Assembly: GCA_038330365.1 (NCBI GenBank)
Contig: JBBQNY010000018.1
Span: 1-28,648, forward strand
Direction: 5' to 3'
From: JBBQNY01 sp038330365
Lineage (GTDB): Bacteria; Pseudomonadota; Gammaproteobacteria; Xanthomonadales; Ahniellaceae
Length of the DNA: 28,648 nucleotides
The notes beneath the pieces are model-generated. The model saw only the letters and a program-made list of their open reading frames with translations, was not told the DNA's origin and did no database searches. Within the stretch, counting starts at the first letter, position 1. Each line of letters begins with the position of its first letter. Below are positions 7,100 to 15,397 of this stretch, piece by piece. The position numbers and the translations under genes were made by a program.

Positions 7100-7840
7100 A
7101 TGCTGAAGTCAATCGTGTTTGCCGTGTTGATCGCCGGTGTTGCCAGCGCTGGCTCTGCCGAAATCCATCGCGGTCTTGAAGATGTGGTCGCCGGCGATGT
7201 CCCCGCAGGGCCCGCGCAGGAATCAATGAGCCTCCGCGAGATCAACAGCTACAAGCTCCTGGCGTGGGGACATCCGAACGAACTGTGGCGGCTGTATGGA
7301 CTTGAGGCTGTGCAGCTGGGCAGAAAATCGGCGGCCGCGGCGTACTTCGAGCGCGCCGCACTGTACGCGGACAAATATTCGCAGCACCGTCTGAGCCTCA
7401 TGTACTGGCACGGCGACGGCGTGGCGCGAGACCGGGCCGCGGCCTATGTGTGGGCCGACCTTGCAGCCGAGCGCGGCTACCGCGACCTGTTGCTGCTGCG
7501 CGAAAAGATGTGGTCGGAGCTGACGGAAAGCGAGCGTGATGCAGTGTCAGGTATTGGTGTCCGGATCTTCGAGCGCTTCGGCGACGCGACGTCGAAGCCG
7601 CGACTGGAACGGCGATTGAGGTATGCGCTGGTGCACGCGACCGGAAGTCGCACGGGAGCCACGCTGGAAGACATCGGCGTCACCTTCCCCGGCAACAGGA
7701 AATTCGATGACATTCCCGGAAAACTCTGGGCGCGCGAGCGCTGGTACCCGACGGAATACTGGAAGGAAACCGACTCCCTCTGGAGTGGTCACGTCGAAGT
7801 GCAGCCGCTGCAGAAAGCCGCGAGCGCCGAGCCTCAATAG
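7100..7840 (+). CDS. Secreted protein with Sel1-like (TPR-related) repeats
   Basis: 246 residues of unknown function. The N-terminus MLKSIVFAVLIAGVASAGSA is a signal peptide, probably cleaved after AGSA, so the product is periplasmic or outer-membrane associated. Residues about 65-135 hold Sel1/TPR-like helical pairs (LGRKSAAAAYFERAALYAD; LSLMYWHGDGVARDRAAAYV; WADLAAERGY). Such repeats usually bind protein partners. The C-terminal 100 residues have no recognisable domain and are rich in Trp and Tyr. The start at 7100 is chosen because GGGAGG (7086-7091) lies eight bases upstream and the signal peptide begins there; an ATG at 7040 lacks both. It is convergent with pilU, with a REP pair between them. 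Confidence 0.72.
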   Translation: MLKSIVFAVLIAGVASAGSAEIHRGLEDVVAGDVPAGPAQESMSLREINSYKLLAWGHPNELWRLYGLEAVQLGRKSAAAAYFERAALYADKYSQHRLSLMYWHGDGVARDRAAAYVWADLAAERGYRDLLLLREKMWSELTESERDAVSGIGVRIFERFGDATSKPRLERRLRYALVHATGSRTGATLEDIGVTFPGNRKFDDIPGKLWARERWYPTEYWKETDSLWSGHVEVQPLQKAASAEPQ

Positions 7841-7849
7841 CGGTTCGCT

Positions 7850-7889
7850 CTCCACGTGACGTGGAGCCGCCCGAGCGCCCCTGCAGGGG
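7850..7889. terminator. Two small hairpins after the Sel1 gene
   Basis: CTCCAC-gtgac-GTGGAG (7850-7866) and the 12-bp palindrome CCCCTGCAGGGG (7878-7889) follow the stop at 7840. Neither has a T tract, so termination is only a possibility. Confidence 0.3.
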
Positions 7890-7916
7890 ACACATGCATC
7901 GCGCAGCGTGCTCTTC

Positions 7917-8008
7917 GTAGGAGCGCGCTTGCGCGCGATGGCGTCATTTCTGTGTGAAGCGAGGAGCGCACCCCTGCATGGCGCCATCGCGCGCGAGCGC
8001 GCTCCTAC
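7917..8008. repeat. REP-like inverted pair 1
   Basis: Arms of 27 bp at 7917-7943 and 7982-8008 are inverted copies matching at 26 of 27 positions (each begins GTAGGAGCGCGCT read outward-in). It lies between the convergent ends of the Sel1 gene and pilU, a typical REP/REPIN site where it could protect or terminate transcripts. Confidence 0.9.
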
Positions 8009-8023
8009 ACGACGCTTGTGCGC

Positions 8024-9142
8024 TCAGTAGCCGGTAAACGGATCCGCCGAATTGATGTCGTCGCCGCCACCGAGCTTGTCGCTGCCTTCGGACAGCCGGA
8101 TACGGAGCGAGAGGCCATCGCGCGAGTCGGCGGAGCGCAGCGCTTCCTCGAGATCGATCTTGCCGTCCTTGTAGAGACGGAACAGGGACTGGTCGAAACT
8201 CTGCATGCCCTCTTCGAGACTTTTCTCCATCGCTTCCTTGACCTCGTGCACCTGACCGCGGCGGATGAGGTCGCGGATCATCGGTGTGTTGATCAGCACT
8301 TCGGTCGCGGGCCGCCGCTTGCCGTCCGGGCCCTTGACCAGGCGCAGCGAAATGACGGCTTTCAGATTCAGCGAGAGGTTCATCAGGATGTTCTTGTGCG
8401 CATTCTCGGGGAAGAAGTTGAGGATGCGCTCGAGCGTCTGGTCGGCATTGTTGGAATGCAGCGTCGCCAGGCAGATGTGGCCGGTCTCGGCGAAAGCGAT
8501 GGCGGATTCCATGGTGGTCGCGTCGAGGATTTCGCCGATCAGGATCACGTCGGGCGCCTCGCGCATGGCGTTCTTCAGCGCCGCGTGGAATGCGTGCGTA
8601 TCAAGACCGACTTCACGCTGGTTGACGATCGATTTCTTGTGCCGATGCAGGTATTCGATCGGGTCCTCGATGGTGAGGATGTGCCCGGTCGACGCGGAGT
8701 TGCGGTGATCGATCATCGAGGCCAATGCAGTCGACTTGCCCGAGCCGGTTGAACCGACCACGAGAATCAGTCCGCGCGGCTCCATGATCAGTTCCTTGAG
8801 AATCGGCGGCAGCCTTAAATCCTCGATCGATGGAATCTCGCTCTTGATCGCGCGGATCACCATGCCGACTTCGCCGCGCTGCTTGAACACATTGACGCGG
8901 AAGCGGCCCGCATCCTTGACTGCGATGGCCATGTTCATTTCAAGATCGCGCTCGAAGGCGGGCACCTGGCCTTCATCCATCAGCGAATAGGCGATCTTCT
9001 TGACCATGCCGGCCGGCAGGCCCGTACTGCCGAGCGGATAGAGTTTGCCCTCGACCTTGATGTAGACCGGGGCGCCGGTGGTCAGGAACATGTCGGACGC
9101 GCCCTTGTCCGCCATCAGCTTCAGAAAATAACCGATGTCCAT
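8024..9142 (-). CDS. pilU: Type IV pilus retraction ATPase PilU
   Basis: Cytoplasmic hexameric ATPase that works with PilT in pilus retraction and twitching. 372 residues. The N-terminal PAS-like part begins MDIGYFLKLMADKGASDMFL. The RecA-like core has Walker A GSTGSGKS (K136), an Asp box (ILTIEDPIEY), a Walker B region and a His box with ATLHSNNADQTLERILNFFP, which favours PilU over PilT. The usual GEIRD motif reads GEILD, with leucine at residue 206. The C-terminal tail of about 45 residues after the ATPase core is also PilU-like. The start at 9142 is supported by GAGGA seven bases upstream; a longer reading from 9355 adds an unrelated N-terminus. pilT is not adjacent within the window. Confidence 0.93.
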   Translation of the reverse strand: MDIGYFLKLMADKGASDMFLTTGAPVYIKVEGKLYPLGSTGLPAGMVKKIAYSLMDEGQVPAFERDLEMNMAIAVKDAGRFRVNVFKQRGEVGMVIRAIKSEIPSIEDLRLPPILKELIMEPRGLILVVGSTGSGKSTALASMIDHRNSASTGHILTIEDPIEYLHRHKKSIVNQREVGLDTHAFHAALKNAMREAPDVILIGEILDATTMESAIAFAETGHICLATLHSNNADQTLERILNFFPENAHKNILMNLSLNLKAVISLRLVKGPDGKRRPATEVLINTPMIRDLIRRGQVHEVKEAMEKSLEEGMQSFDQSLFRLYKDGKIDLEEALRSADSRDGLSLRIRLSEGSDKLGGGDDINSADPFTGY

Positions 9143-9193
9143 GCGGAATCCTCGACGAAAAAGGGCCAGGCGGGTGCGCCATCCGATGCAGTG

Positions 9194-9202
9194 AACATAC
9201 CA
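9194..9202 (-). promoter_or_regulatory. Candidate extended -10 for pilU
   Basis: Read on the minus strand this is TGGTATGTT, an extended -10 form, about 52 bp upstream of the pilU start. A TTGCTT hexamer upstream is spaced 20 bp away, longer than usual. Confidence 0.4.
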
Positions 9203-9377
9203 GAGCGCTCCTGTTTCGGAAGCAAGGTACAGGCCAGAGCTTGCGCCGTGCGCCCGCGCCGTTCTCTTGCTGTTTCCCGCCAAGTCCAGACGATGTTTTC
9301 GCGGTTGCCGGACGTTTCCAATCGGAGTAGGTTCAGGGCTGCAGTGCCCGCTCATGCGTCCTGCGCCAGCGAGTCAA

Positions 9378-9389
9378 GAATGATCATTC
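9378..9389. promoter_or_regulatory. 12-bp palindrome, possible operator
   Basis: GAATGATCATTC is a perfect palindrome in the middle of the divergent pilU/ydcH region. On the minus strand it is directly followed by TTGACT. The position suits a shared operator, but no regulator can be named. Confidence 0.3.
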
Positions 9390-9539
9390 AAGCCCGCCCC
9401 TGCACTGTTCCGCGCCTCGCGACGAGGCCGGCCGCAGTTGGCAGTTGTCCGCGGCGCTTGAGCCTTGCCACCCCTTATTTTGTGCATCCCCGCGAGCCTG
9501 GTGCTCGCGGACGAGGCCAGCCGACGACGGAGGTAGCCT

Positions 9540-9749
9540 ATGTTTGAAGGTAAGCAGCAAGAAGTCGAAGCCAAGATGGAGTCCGATTCCGAGTTCCGGC
9601 AGCTCTACAACCGGCACCAGGAACTCGACCGGCAGGTTCTCGATGCCGAACTCGGGGTTCTTCCGATGGACGACATGAAGCTGCACGAGCTCAAGAAAGA
9701 AAAATTGTGGGCAAAAGACCGATTGACCCAGTTGTGGGTCGAGACATAG
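9540..9749 (+). CDS. YdcH/DUF465 family small protein
   Basis: 69 residues, highly charged and predicted to form an alpha-helical hairpin. The C-terminal half MKLHELKKEKLWAKDRLTQLW is the typical DUF465 (YdcH) signature, preceded by FRQLYNRHQELDRQV. The family is widespread in proteobacteria and its function is unknown. The start is clear: GGAGG at 9529-9533, six bases before ATG 9540. A strong hairpin at 9792-9816 ends the transcript, so it is probably monocistronic. Confidence 0.85.
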   Translation: MFEGKQQEVEAKMESDSEFRQLYNRHQELDRQVLDAELGVLPMDDMKLHELKKEKLWAKDRLTQLWVET

Positions 9750-9791
9750 CCGGCATAGCCGACTGCATCGCGTTTTCACGCCGATGACCGA

Positions 9792-9816
9792 CAACGGGCC
9801 CGCGACGGGCCCGTTG
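9792..9816 (+). terminator. Strong hairpin terminator after the YdcH-like gene
   Basis: An 11-bp perfect stem, CAACGGGCCCG and CGGGCCCGTTG, with a 3-base loop (CGA), 43 bp after the stop codon. Only a weak T-rich stretch (CATTTG) follows, so termination could be imperfect. Confidence 0.6.
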
Positions 9817-9843
9817 CATTTGCGCTGCCTGCTTGTGCTGGAA

Positions 9844-11511
9844 ATGACTTTTTTTCGCGGGCACATCCGCGGGGAGCGCCGCTGCATCGTCCTCGCGCTG
9901 CTGCTGCTGGTGATCGGCATCGCGCTGCCGTCCGCGTCGACGGCTGCGTGCGCTTACGTGCCGGACCATTTCGAATTGCGGCCTGCCGGCGAAGAGCGAT
10001 GGCAGGTCCTGGCTTCGCGCCTGGTGCTGCCCTCGCGACTGCGCGTGACCGACACCGAAGTCCGTTTCTGGCTGCCCCCCACGCCCGCAGCGTGCTGGCT
10101 GACCATCGAGCGTGCTTCGTTGATCGGGCTGGCCGTCTCGATCGACGGCGGTCCGGAGCAGCAATTCAGTTTCCTGCGTCCGGGGGCGGCCGAGGCGTTC
10201 TCGACCGCATCGTTCGTGATGCCGCTGCCCGCCAGTGCCGGCCCGACCGTGGTATCCCTGCAGGTCAGGAAGCTCGGCGTTTTCAGTCCCCAGATCGACC
10301 GTGTCAACACCGCGGAGCTGTTGCACCGAGAGCGACGAACGCAGTCCGTACACGTCATCTCGGTGGTAGTACCCGGCATGATGCTGCTGCTGGTCGGCCT
10401 GTTCTGGTTCAAGTTGCGCGATCGTGCGCTGGCGGCCTATATCGCCTTCGCGCTCACGCTCGTGCTGATCACATCCAGTCTCGACGGCACCCTCTACACC
10501 GTTCCGGTGCTCCGCAATCTTGCAGCGCTGAACGTGATGGCGCACATCCTGCTGCTGAGCCTGTTCGGGCTTGCGGCGGTCGTCTTCTTCCGTGCCTTCC
10601 TGGCGCCGCTCGATTCGAGCGCGCGTCGATGGCTGCTGCTGCTCACAACCTGGTTCGCCCTGACCGGGACATCGTCGCTGGTCTGGTATCCACCCTTCAG
10701 CGGCTGGGTGCAGCACGTCGGCACCGCTGGAGTGACGGTCATGGCGCCCCTGCTGCTGTGGCAGGCATGGCGTTGCCATCGGGCGGGCAACCCCTCCGCG
10801 ATCTACTTCCTGGTCGGCTGGAGCTTGCCGCTGCTGGCGATTCCAGTGCGCCTGCTGGGGGAATACGGCGTCATCGAGAACACGTTCTGGATTCGCTACG
10901 CGCCTCGTGTTGCGTTCCTGTTCGAGGCACTGGTATTCGGATTGGGCCTCGCTGACCGGGCGCTGCGACTGCGCATCGAGCGTGACCGCGCGGATCAGGC
11001 GCGGCTGCATACGGAAGTGACGCTTGCCAGTTTTCGCCAGCTCGCGCATGCGGATGCCCTGACCGGCGCCGCATCAAGGCGTGCGCTTGATGCCGAACTC
11101 GAGCGCTGGAACGAGGCGGCAATCGCCGGCTGCGTGCTGTTTGCGGATCTCGATCACTTCAAGTCGTTCAACGATCGCTACGGACATGCCAGCGGCGATG
11201 AAGCCCTGCGCGCCATTGCCTGCCAGTTGCGCGAAGCGCTCCCCGCCGGCGCGATGCTCGCCCGCTACGGCGGGGAGGAATTCGTCGCGCTGCTGTCGGG
11301 CGCAACGCGCGTGGAAGCGATACGCGTGGCGGAGGCCGCACGACAAGCTGTAGAAGCGACCACCGCCGCAAATGGACCCCGTGCGATCACGATCAGCATC
11401 GGTACGGCCGAACGCCGCGCCGCCGAGCCAATGGCCGAAACGCTGGCACGATCCGATGCTGCGCTTTACCGCGCCAAGGCCGCAGGCCGCAATCGCGTAC
11501 ACGAGGGCTGA
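9844..11511 (+). CDS. Membrane diguanylate cyclase (7TMR-DISM-type sensor plus GGDEF)
   Basis: 555 residues; makes cyclic di-GMP. After a signal/anchor segment (about residues 11-33), residues about 35-165 form an extracytoplasmic beta-rich domain. Residues about 172-385 hold several membrane helices, an arrangement like 7TMR-DISM receptors. A short coiled segment (RIERDRADQARLHTEV) leads to a C-terminal GGDEF domain: D435 in FADLDHFKSFND and the active-site GGEEF at 476-480. The residues ahead of GGEEF do not form the RxxD inhibitory site, so product inhibition through it is not expected. The start at 9844 is preferred because an ATG at 9784 would place the terminator hairpin inside the gene. 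Its ligand is unknown; a link to pilus motility via nearby pilU is only suggestive. Confidence 0.88.
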   Translation: MTFFRGHIRGERRCIVLALLLLVIGIALPSASTAACAYVPDHFELRPAGEERWQVLASRLVLPSRLRVTDTEVRFWLPPTPAACWLTIERASLIGLAVSIDGGPEQQFSFLRPGAAEAFSTASFVMPLPASAGPTVVSLQVRKLGVFSPQIDRVNTAELLHRERRTQSVHVISVVVPGMMLLLVGLFWFKLRDRALAAYIAFALTLVLITSSLDGTLYTVPVLRNLAALNVMAHILLLSLFGLAAVVFFRAFLAPLDSSARRWLLLLTTWFALTGTSSLVWYPPFSGWVQHVGTAGVTVMAPLLLWQAWRCHRAGNPSAIYFLVGWSLPLLAIPVRLLGEYGVIENTFWIRYAPRVAFLFEALVFGLGLADRALRLRIERDRADQARLHTEVTLASFRQLAHADALTGAASRRALDAELERWNEAAIAGCVLFADLDHFKSFNDRYGHASGDEALRAIACQLREALPAGAMLARYGGEEFVALLSGATRVEAIRVAEAARQAVEATTAANGPRAITISIGTAERRAAEPMAETLARSDAALYRAKAAGRNRVHEG

Positions 11512-11643
11512 GCGCAGTAGTTGGCGCATCAGTGCGCCCTGGAATGCCCATTGCGCGCCACAAAATTTGCCGGTGGCGGTACCTCGCGCACGGCGGAACT
11601 GCAATGGCAGCCCCGCTCACAGGGCGGGTCGGAACCGCACCGC

Positions 11644-11649
11644 TATCAT
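11644..11649 (+). promoter_or_regulatory. Candidate -10 box for the CBS gene
   Basis: TATCAT lies 35 bp upstream of the CBS start. No convincing -35 hexamer at the usual distance. Confidence 0.3.
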
Positions 11650-11683
11650 GTGGCACCGATCCGTTGACGGCAGTGGAGCTCCG

Positions 11684-13078
11684 ATGGCACGCGTTGATAC
11701 GACAGCAGGTGTGGTTGCGGAAAGTGTGCTGGATCTGATCGGCAACACGCCGATGGTGCGCGCACGGCGACTCGATACCGGCCCGTGCGAGCTGTACTTC
11801 AAGCTTGAGAACCAGAACCCCGGCGGCTCGATCAAGGACCGCATCGGACTCTCGATGATCGACGCGGCGGAAGCGCGCGGCGACATCAAGCGCGGCGGAA
11901 CCCTGGTCGAAGGCACCGCGGGCAACACCGGTATCGGCCTGGCGCTGGTTGCCCAGCAACGCGGCTACAAGCTCATTCTGGTGGTGCCGGACAAGATGAG
12001 CCGCGAGAAGATCTTCAATCTCAAGGCCATGGGCGCCGAAGTAGTGCTGACGCGCTCGGACGTCGCCAAGGGCCATCCGCAGTACTACCAGGACCTCGCC
12101 GCGCAGATCGCGCGCGACACACCGGGGGCCTACTTCATCAACCAGTTCGGCAACCCCGACAATCCACGCGCGCACTACGAGAGCACCGGTCCGGAGATTC
12201 TCGCGCAGATGAACGGGCACGTCGACGCGATCGTGTTCGGCTGCGGCAGTTCCGGCACCATGACCGGGCTCTCGCGCTTTCTGGCCGAGTCCTCGCCCGC
12301 GACCGAGTTGATCCTGGCGGATCCTGTGGGATCGATCCTCACGCAGTACATCAACGAAGGCACGCTCTCCACCAAGAGTGCGTCGTGGCTGGTGGAAGGT
12401 ATCGGCGAGGATTTCCTGCCTGATATTGCCGACTTCTCGCGCGTGAAGAAAGCCTATGCGATTACCGATCGCGAGAGCTTCCTCACCGGCCGCGCGCTGT
12501 TGGAAGCCGAGGGCATTCTTGGCGGTTCCTCGACCGGCACTCTGCTTGCCGCTGCACTGCGCTATTGCCGCGAGCAGACGGAATGCAAACGCGTGGTCGT
12601 GTTCGTCTGCGACACCGGCAACAAATACCTGTCCAAGATGTACAACGATTACTGGATGCTCGACCAGGGCTTTCTTGATCGCGAACCGAGCAACGATCTT
12701 CGCGACCTGGTGCTCCGCCCCTACGCGCAACGCGACACGGTGGTGATCGGGCCGAAGGATCTGCTCGTCACCGCCTACCAGCGCATGAAGCTCTACGACG
12801 TCTCGCAGCTGCCGGTGCTGGAGGAAGACCGCATCGTGGGCATCGTCGACGAGTCCGATGTGCTGTTGCACGTGTATGGCGACGAATCGCGCTTCAACGA
12901 TCCGGTCGCGACCGCGATGGTGAGCAATCTCGAGATGCTCGACGTGACATCTTCGATGGAGTCGCTTTTGCCAGTGTTCGACAAGGGCCACGTCGCGATC
13001 GTGATGGAGGGCGAAAAATTCGTGGGCCTCGTCACGCGCATTGACCTTCTGAACTTCCTGCGGCGTCGCGCCGCCTGA
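11684..13078 (+). CDS. cbs: Cystathionine beta-synthase
   Basis: PLP enzyme condensing serine and homocysteine to cystathionine, the first step of reverse transsulfuration. 464 residues. The catalytic domain opens with LDLIGNTPMVR; the PLP lysine is K51 in NPGGSIKDRIG, and the phosphate loop is VEGTAGNTGIGL. Residues about 349-464 form a pair of CBS domains (VSQLPVLEEDRIVGIVDESD; HVAIVMEGEKFVGLVTRIDL), which in this family usually bind adenosyl ligands. The haem-binding N-terminus of animal CBS is absent, as normal for bacteria. GGAG at 11675-11678, five bases ahead, supports ATG 11684. The paired CBS domains and the gamma-lyase gene downstream argue against a plain cysteine synthase. Confidence 0.92.
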   Translation: MARVDTTAGVVAESVLDLIGNTPMVRARRLDTGPCELYFKLENQNPGGSIKDRIGLSMIDAAEARGDIKRGGTLVEGTAGNTGIGLALVAQQRGYKLILVVPDKMSREKIFNLKAMGAEVVLTRSDVAKGHPQYYQDLAAQIARDTPGAYFINQFGNPDNPRAHYESTGPEILAQMNGHVDAIVFGCGSSGTMTGLSRFLAESSPATELILADPVGSILTQYINEGTLSTKSASWLVEGIGEDFLPDIADFSRVKKAYAITDRESFLTGRALLEAEGILGGSSTGTLLAAALRYCREQTECKRVVVFVCDTGNKYLSKMYNDYWMLDQGFLDREPSNDLRDLVLRPYAQRDTVVIGPKDLLVTAYQRMKLYDVSQLPVLEEDRIVGIVDESDVLLHVYGDESRFNDPVATAMVSNLEMLDVTSSMESLLPVFDKGHVAIVMEGEKFVGLVTRIDLLNFLRRRAA

Positions 13079-13093
13079 GCGCGGGCCCTGGCC

Positions 13094-14158
13094 GTGACTG
13101 ATCGCTTCGAGGTAGGGGACCGGTTTCCCGACGTCGCCGTGCAACAGGGCGACACCACGCAGGCGCTCTACAACGCGGCCAAGGGAGAGTGCTGGCTGCT
13201 GGGTTGGAGCGCGGATCCCGACAACCTGGCCATGCAGCGATCCGCCGCGAATGCGCTGGGAGCGGGGTTCCTGCATCTGCGCAGGGCAGAGGAGGAGGGC
13301 GAAGCACTCCAGGGCGATGTGCGCGTGCCTGCGCCGCTGTATCAGCGCGTGACAGGTGCGAGTGCGGAAGACTCCGGCGTATTGCTGCTCGAGCCGTCGA
13401 TGCGTGTTCTGGCGCGCGTCGAGGCAAGCGACGCGGGTACAGATCCCGCGGCCCTGGAAGCGCGCCTGCAACGGGCGCTGGATGCAGCCGGTGTCGCTAC
13501 CCGGCGCGCGCCGTCGGGAGATCCTGCATCGGCGTCCGTCCAGGGTTCGTCCGTTGCAGGAGGAGTGAGGGCGGCGGGCCAGCCCGCTACCGGGTCGCGC
13601 GGCTCGACGGCGCCGGTACTGATCGTGCCCCGCGTGCTGGAGCCCGATCTCGTCGCACGCGTGCTCACGTGGTTCCGCGGCGGTGGCGAAGGTCGCGACT
13701 CCGGCGTGCTGGTGCACGACAAGGGCGTGCAGCAGTTCCGGCTTGATCCCGCGGTCAAGATGCGCCGCGAAGCCCATCTCGACGACGCTGAACTTGAAGG
13801 CGCCGTGCACGAGCGCATCATGCGCCGCGCGTTGCCGGAGATGGCGCGCGCATTCGCCTTCGAGGTGCGCCAGCGCGAAGCCTTCAAGGTGTTGCGCTAT
13901 GCCGCAAGCGACGCCGGCGGCTACTTCCGGGCGCACCGCGACAACGACGCGCGTGATGTCGCGCATCGTCGCTTCGCGATGACACTGAACCTCAACAGCG
14001 GTGAGTACGAAGGCGGTCAGCTTCGATTCCCGGAATTCGGCACGCGCACATACGAAGCCCCGACCGGCGGCGCGCTGCTGTTCTCCTGCTCACTGCTGCA
14101 CGAAGTCACCGACCTCACCGCCGGCACCCGCTACGCCATGACCACCTTCTTTTTCTAG
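13094..14158 (+). CDS. Redoxin-like domain fused to a prolyl-hydroxylase-type 2OG-Fe(II) oxygenase
   Basis: 354 residues in two domains. Residues about 1-135 look like a peroxiredoxin/redoxin fold (VGDRFPDVAVQQGD, WLLGWSADP) but lack a peroxidatic cysteine in the usual place. An Ala/Gly/Ser-rich linker (about 137-175) follows. The C-terminal part is a 2-oxoglutarate/Fe(II) dioxygenase: HxD ligands H281 and D283 (FRAHRDND), distal H336 (SLLHEVTD) and 2OG-binding R346 (GTRYAMTTF), so the catalytic set is complete. The substrate is unknown. The start is GTG at 13094, 15 bp after the CBS stop, without a clear Shine-Dalgarno; co-transcription with cbs is likely. A small hairpin follows the stop (14163-14180). 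Confidence 0.85.
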   Translation: MTDRFEVGDRFPDVAVQQGDTTQALYNAAKGECWLLGWSADPDNLAMQRSAANALGAGFLHLRRAEEEGEALQGDVRVPAPLYQRVTGASAEDSGVLLLEPSMRVLARVEASDAGTDPAALEARLQRALDAAGVATRRAPSGDPASASVQGSSVAGGVRAAGQPATGSRGSTAPVLIVPRVLEPDLVARVLTWFRGGGEGRDSGVLVHDKGVQQFRLDPAVKMRREAHLDDAELEGAVHERIMRRALPEMARAFAFEVRQREAFKVLRYAASDAGGYFRAHRDNDARDVAHRRFAMTLNLNSGEYEGGQLRFPEFGTRTYEAPTGGALLFSCSLLHEVTDLTAGTRYAMTTFFF

Positions 14159-14162
14159 AGTC

Positions 14163-14180
14163 CCGAGCTCCCTGGCTCGG
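14163..14180. terminator. Weak hairpin between convergent genes
   Basis: CCGAGC-tccctg-GCTCGG directly after the oxygenase stop codon and before the convergent sulfotransferase end. The stem is only 6 bp with no T tract. Confidence 0.3.
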
Positions 14181-14250
14181 CCTCGTGTGCATTTCTGATC
14201 GGGCTATTTGCAGCGGGCGCTCTCGGTCCAGGTCGCTTGCGAGAAACTCT

Positions 14251-15291
14251 TTACGACTCGTCTCGAAGCCCATCCGGAGCGGCGAGGCCAGCCAGCCATT
14301 CGGTTGCGGCGTGGATTTCGGGTTCGAGGGTGGTCTCGATCCTGCGGAGCTCGGCTTCGCGCACCAGCGGGTCGAATTTCTGGCGGGTGTCCTTCGTGTA
14401 GGTGGTGAGCAACGTACTTGATGGGCGCGTGTCGGGCGTGCTGTCTCCGTCGCCCAGTTCCAGATGATGGGCAATGTCCGGAAGTTGGGATGCGGAATCG
14501 TTGATGAGGCGTTCTCCGTCGACGACGCGTACACGCGCTGCGGTCGCGGGATCGGCGGCGAGGCGCGCGAAGCGATCGGTGTCGACGCGCCAGTTGAGCG
14601 CGATGCACTGCGCAGCGTCGAGTTGCCACAGTCGCAGCGATGTATCACCGATGCATTGATGCCAGGTGGCGAGCCGCGGCAGTGCATCGGCGCGCGCTTG
14701 CGCACGCAGCGCGGGATCACGCAGATACACCGCCAGATAGCGCTGGAGCGGCAGCGTGATCAGCACTGCGCGATCTTCGGTTCGAGTGTGCAACAGCCGG
14801 GGCGCTAGCAGCGCCGCGGTACTGGTGGCCTTGATGACCGCGCGATCCGCGGGATCGAATCCGCGCATCAGCAAATCGGTGGTGGCGGCGAGCAGGGCGT
14901 CGATGGTCTCCGGCGCGTGCCGGGCCAGAGGTGCATCGCGCTCCATCTCGGCGGCGGCGAGTGCGAGCAGCGACAGCGGCTCGCGCAATCCGAGCACGCT
15001 GGGCAGGGTGTCGAGCAGCCGGCTCAGCAAGGTGGAGCCGCAATGGCCGACGTGGAAGATCCAGCGACCTGGCTTGCATGGCGAGGGTTCCCTCTCGCGC
15101 CATTCGCGATGCGCGGACAGGACCTCGTCGAGTGGGATCTGCCAACCACCGATGCGGCGTCCCTCGAGCGCGCGCTCGTCAAGAAACGGTGCCGAAAAGA
15201 AATCACGATCGACTTCGAGCACGTCCATGCACCGCGCATCGAGATCGAGGCGGTAGGGGTAACGGGTCGGATCGTCGAACAGGTTGGGCAT
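14251..15291 (-). CDS. Sulfotransferase-family P-loop protein
   Basis: 346 residues. Resembles PAPS-dependent sulfotransferases: the 5'-phosphosulfate-binding loop appears as FHVGHCGSTLLSRLLDTL near residue 80, followed by LGLREPLSLL. A later block (RAVIKATSTAALLAPRLL, then ITLPLQRYLAVYLRDP) fits the 3'-phosphate-binding region. The acceptor is unknown; such bacterial proteins act on lipids, sugars or peptides, and some have lost sulfotransferase activity. The start at 15291 (MPNLFDDPTRYPYRLD) is chosen by the compact N-terminus; the Shine-Dalgarno is weak, and an in-frame upstream start is possible. It is the only minus-strand gene in this sulfur-metabolism stretch. A perfect hairpin (15398-15433) lies in its upstream region. 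Confidence 0.72.
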   Translation of the reverse strand: MPNLFDDPTRYPYRLDLDARCMDVLEVDRDFFSAPFLDERALEGRRIGGWQIPLDEVLSAHREWREREPSPCKPGRWIFHVGHCGSTLLSRLLDTLPSVLGLREPLSLLALAAAEMERDAPLARHAPETIDALLAATTDLLMRGFDPADRAVIKATSTAALLAPRLLHTRTEDRAVLITLPLQRYLAVYLRDPALRAQARADALPRLATWHQCIGDTSLRLWQLDAAQCIALNWRVDTDRFARLAADPATAARVRVVDGERLINDSASQLPDIAHHLELGDGDSTPDTRPSSTLLTTYTKDTRQKFDPLVREAELRRIETTLEPEIHAATEWLAGLAAPDGLRDES

Positions 15292-15397
15292 TTTCGTCGC
15301 TGCAGGATTGCACAAGGCCAACGTGTGGCTCGGGACAATGTTCACCTTGACTGGGGTCAGGGTGCAGTCGGAGGTGCCGAGTCTGCCAGTGTTGGGC

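Larger units (their letters stand above)
9143..9539. other. Divergent intergenic region between pilU and the YdcH-like gene
   Basis: About 400 bp without a supportable gene. It holds a candidate extended -10 for pilU (9194-9202), a 12-bp palindrome (9378-9389) directly beside TTGACT on the minus strand, and a hairpin at 9491-9509 (CGCGAGC-ctggt-GCTCGCG) upstream of the small gene. No RNA gene was recognised. Confidence 0.5.

Noticed and set aside
9784..9843. Earlier start for the diguanylate cyclase
   Set aside because: It would run through an 11-bp terminator hairpin; ATG 9844 begins the hydrophobic signal segment.
11393..13966. Very long open frame (857 codons) on the minus strand
   Set aside because: It is antisense to cbs and the oxygenase, whose motifs are unambiguous. 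GC-rich third positions suppress stops on the opposite strand.
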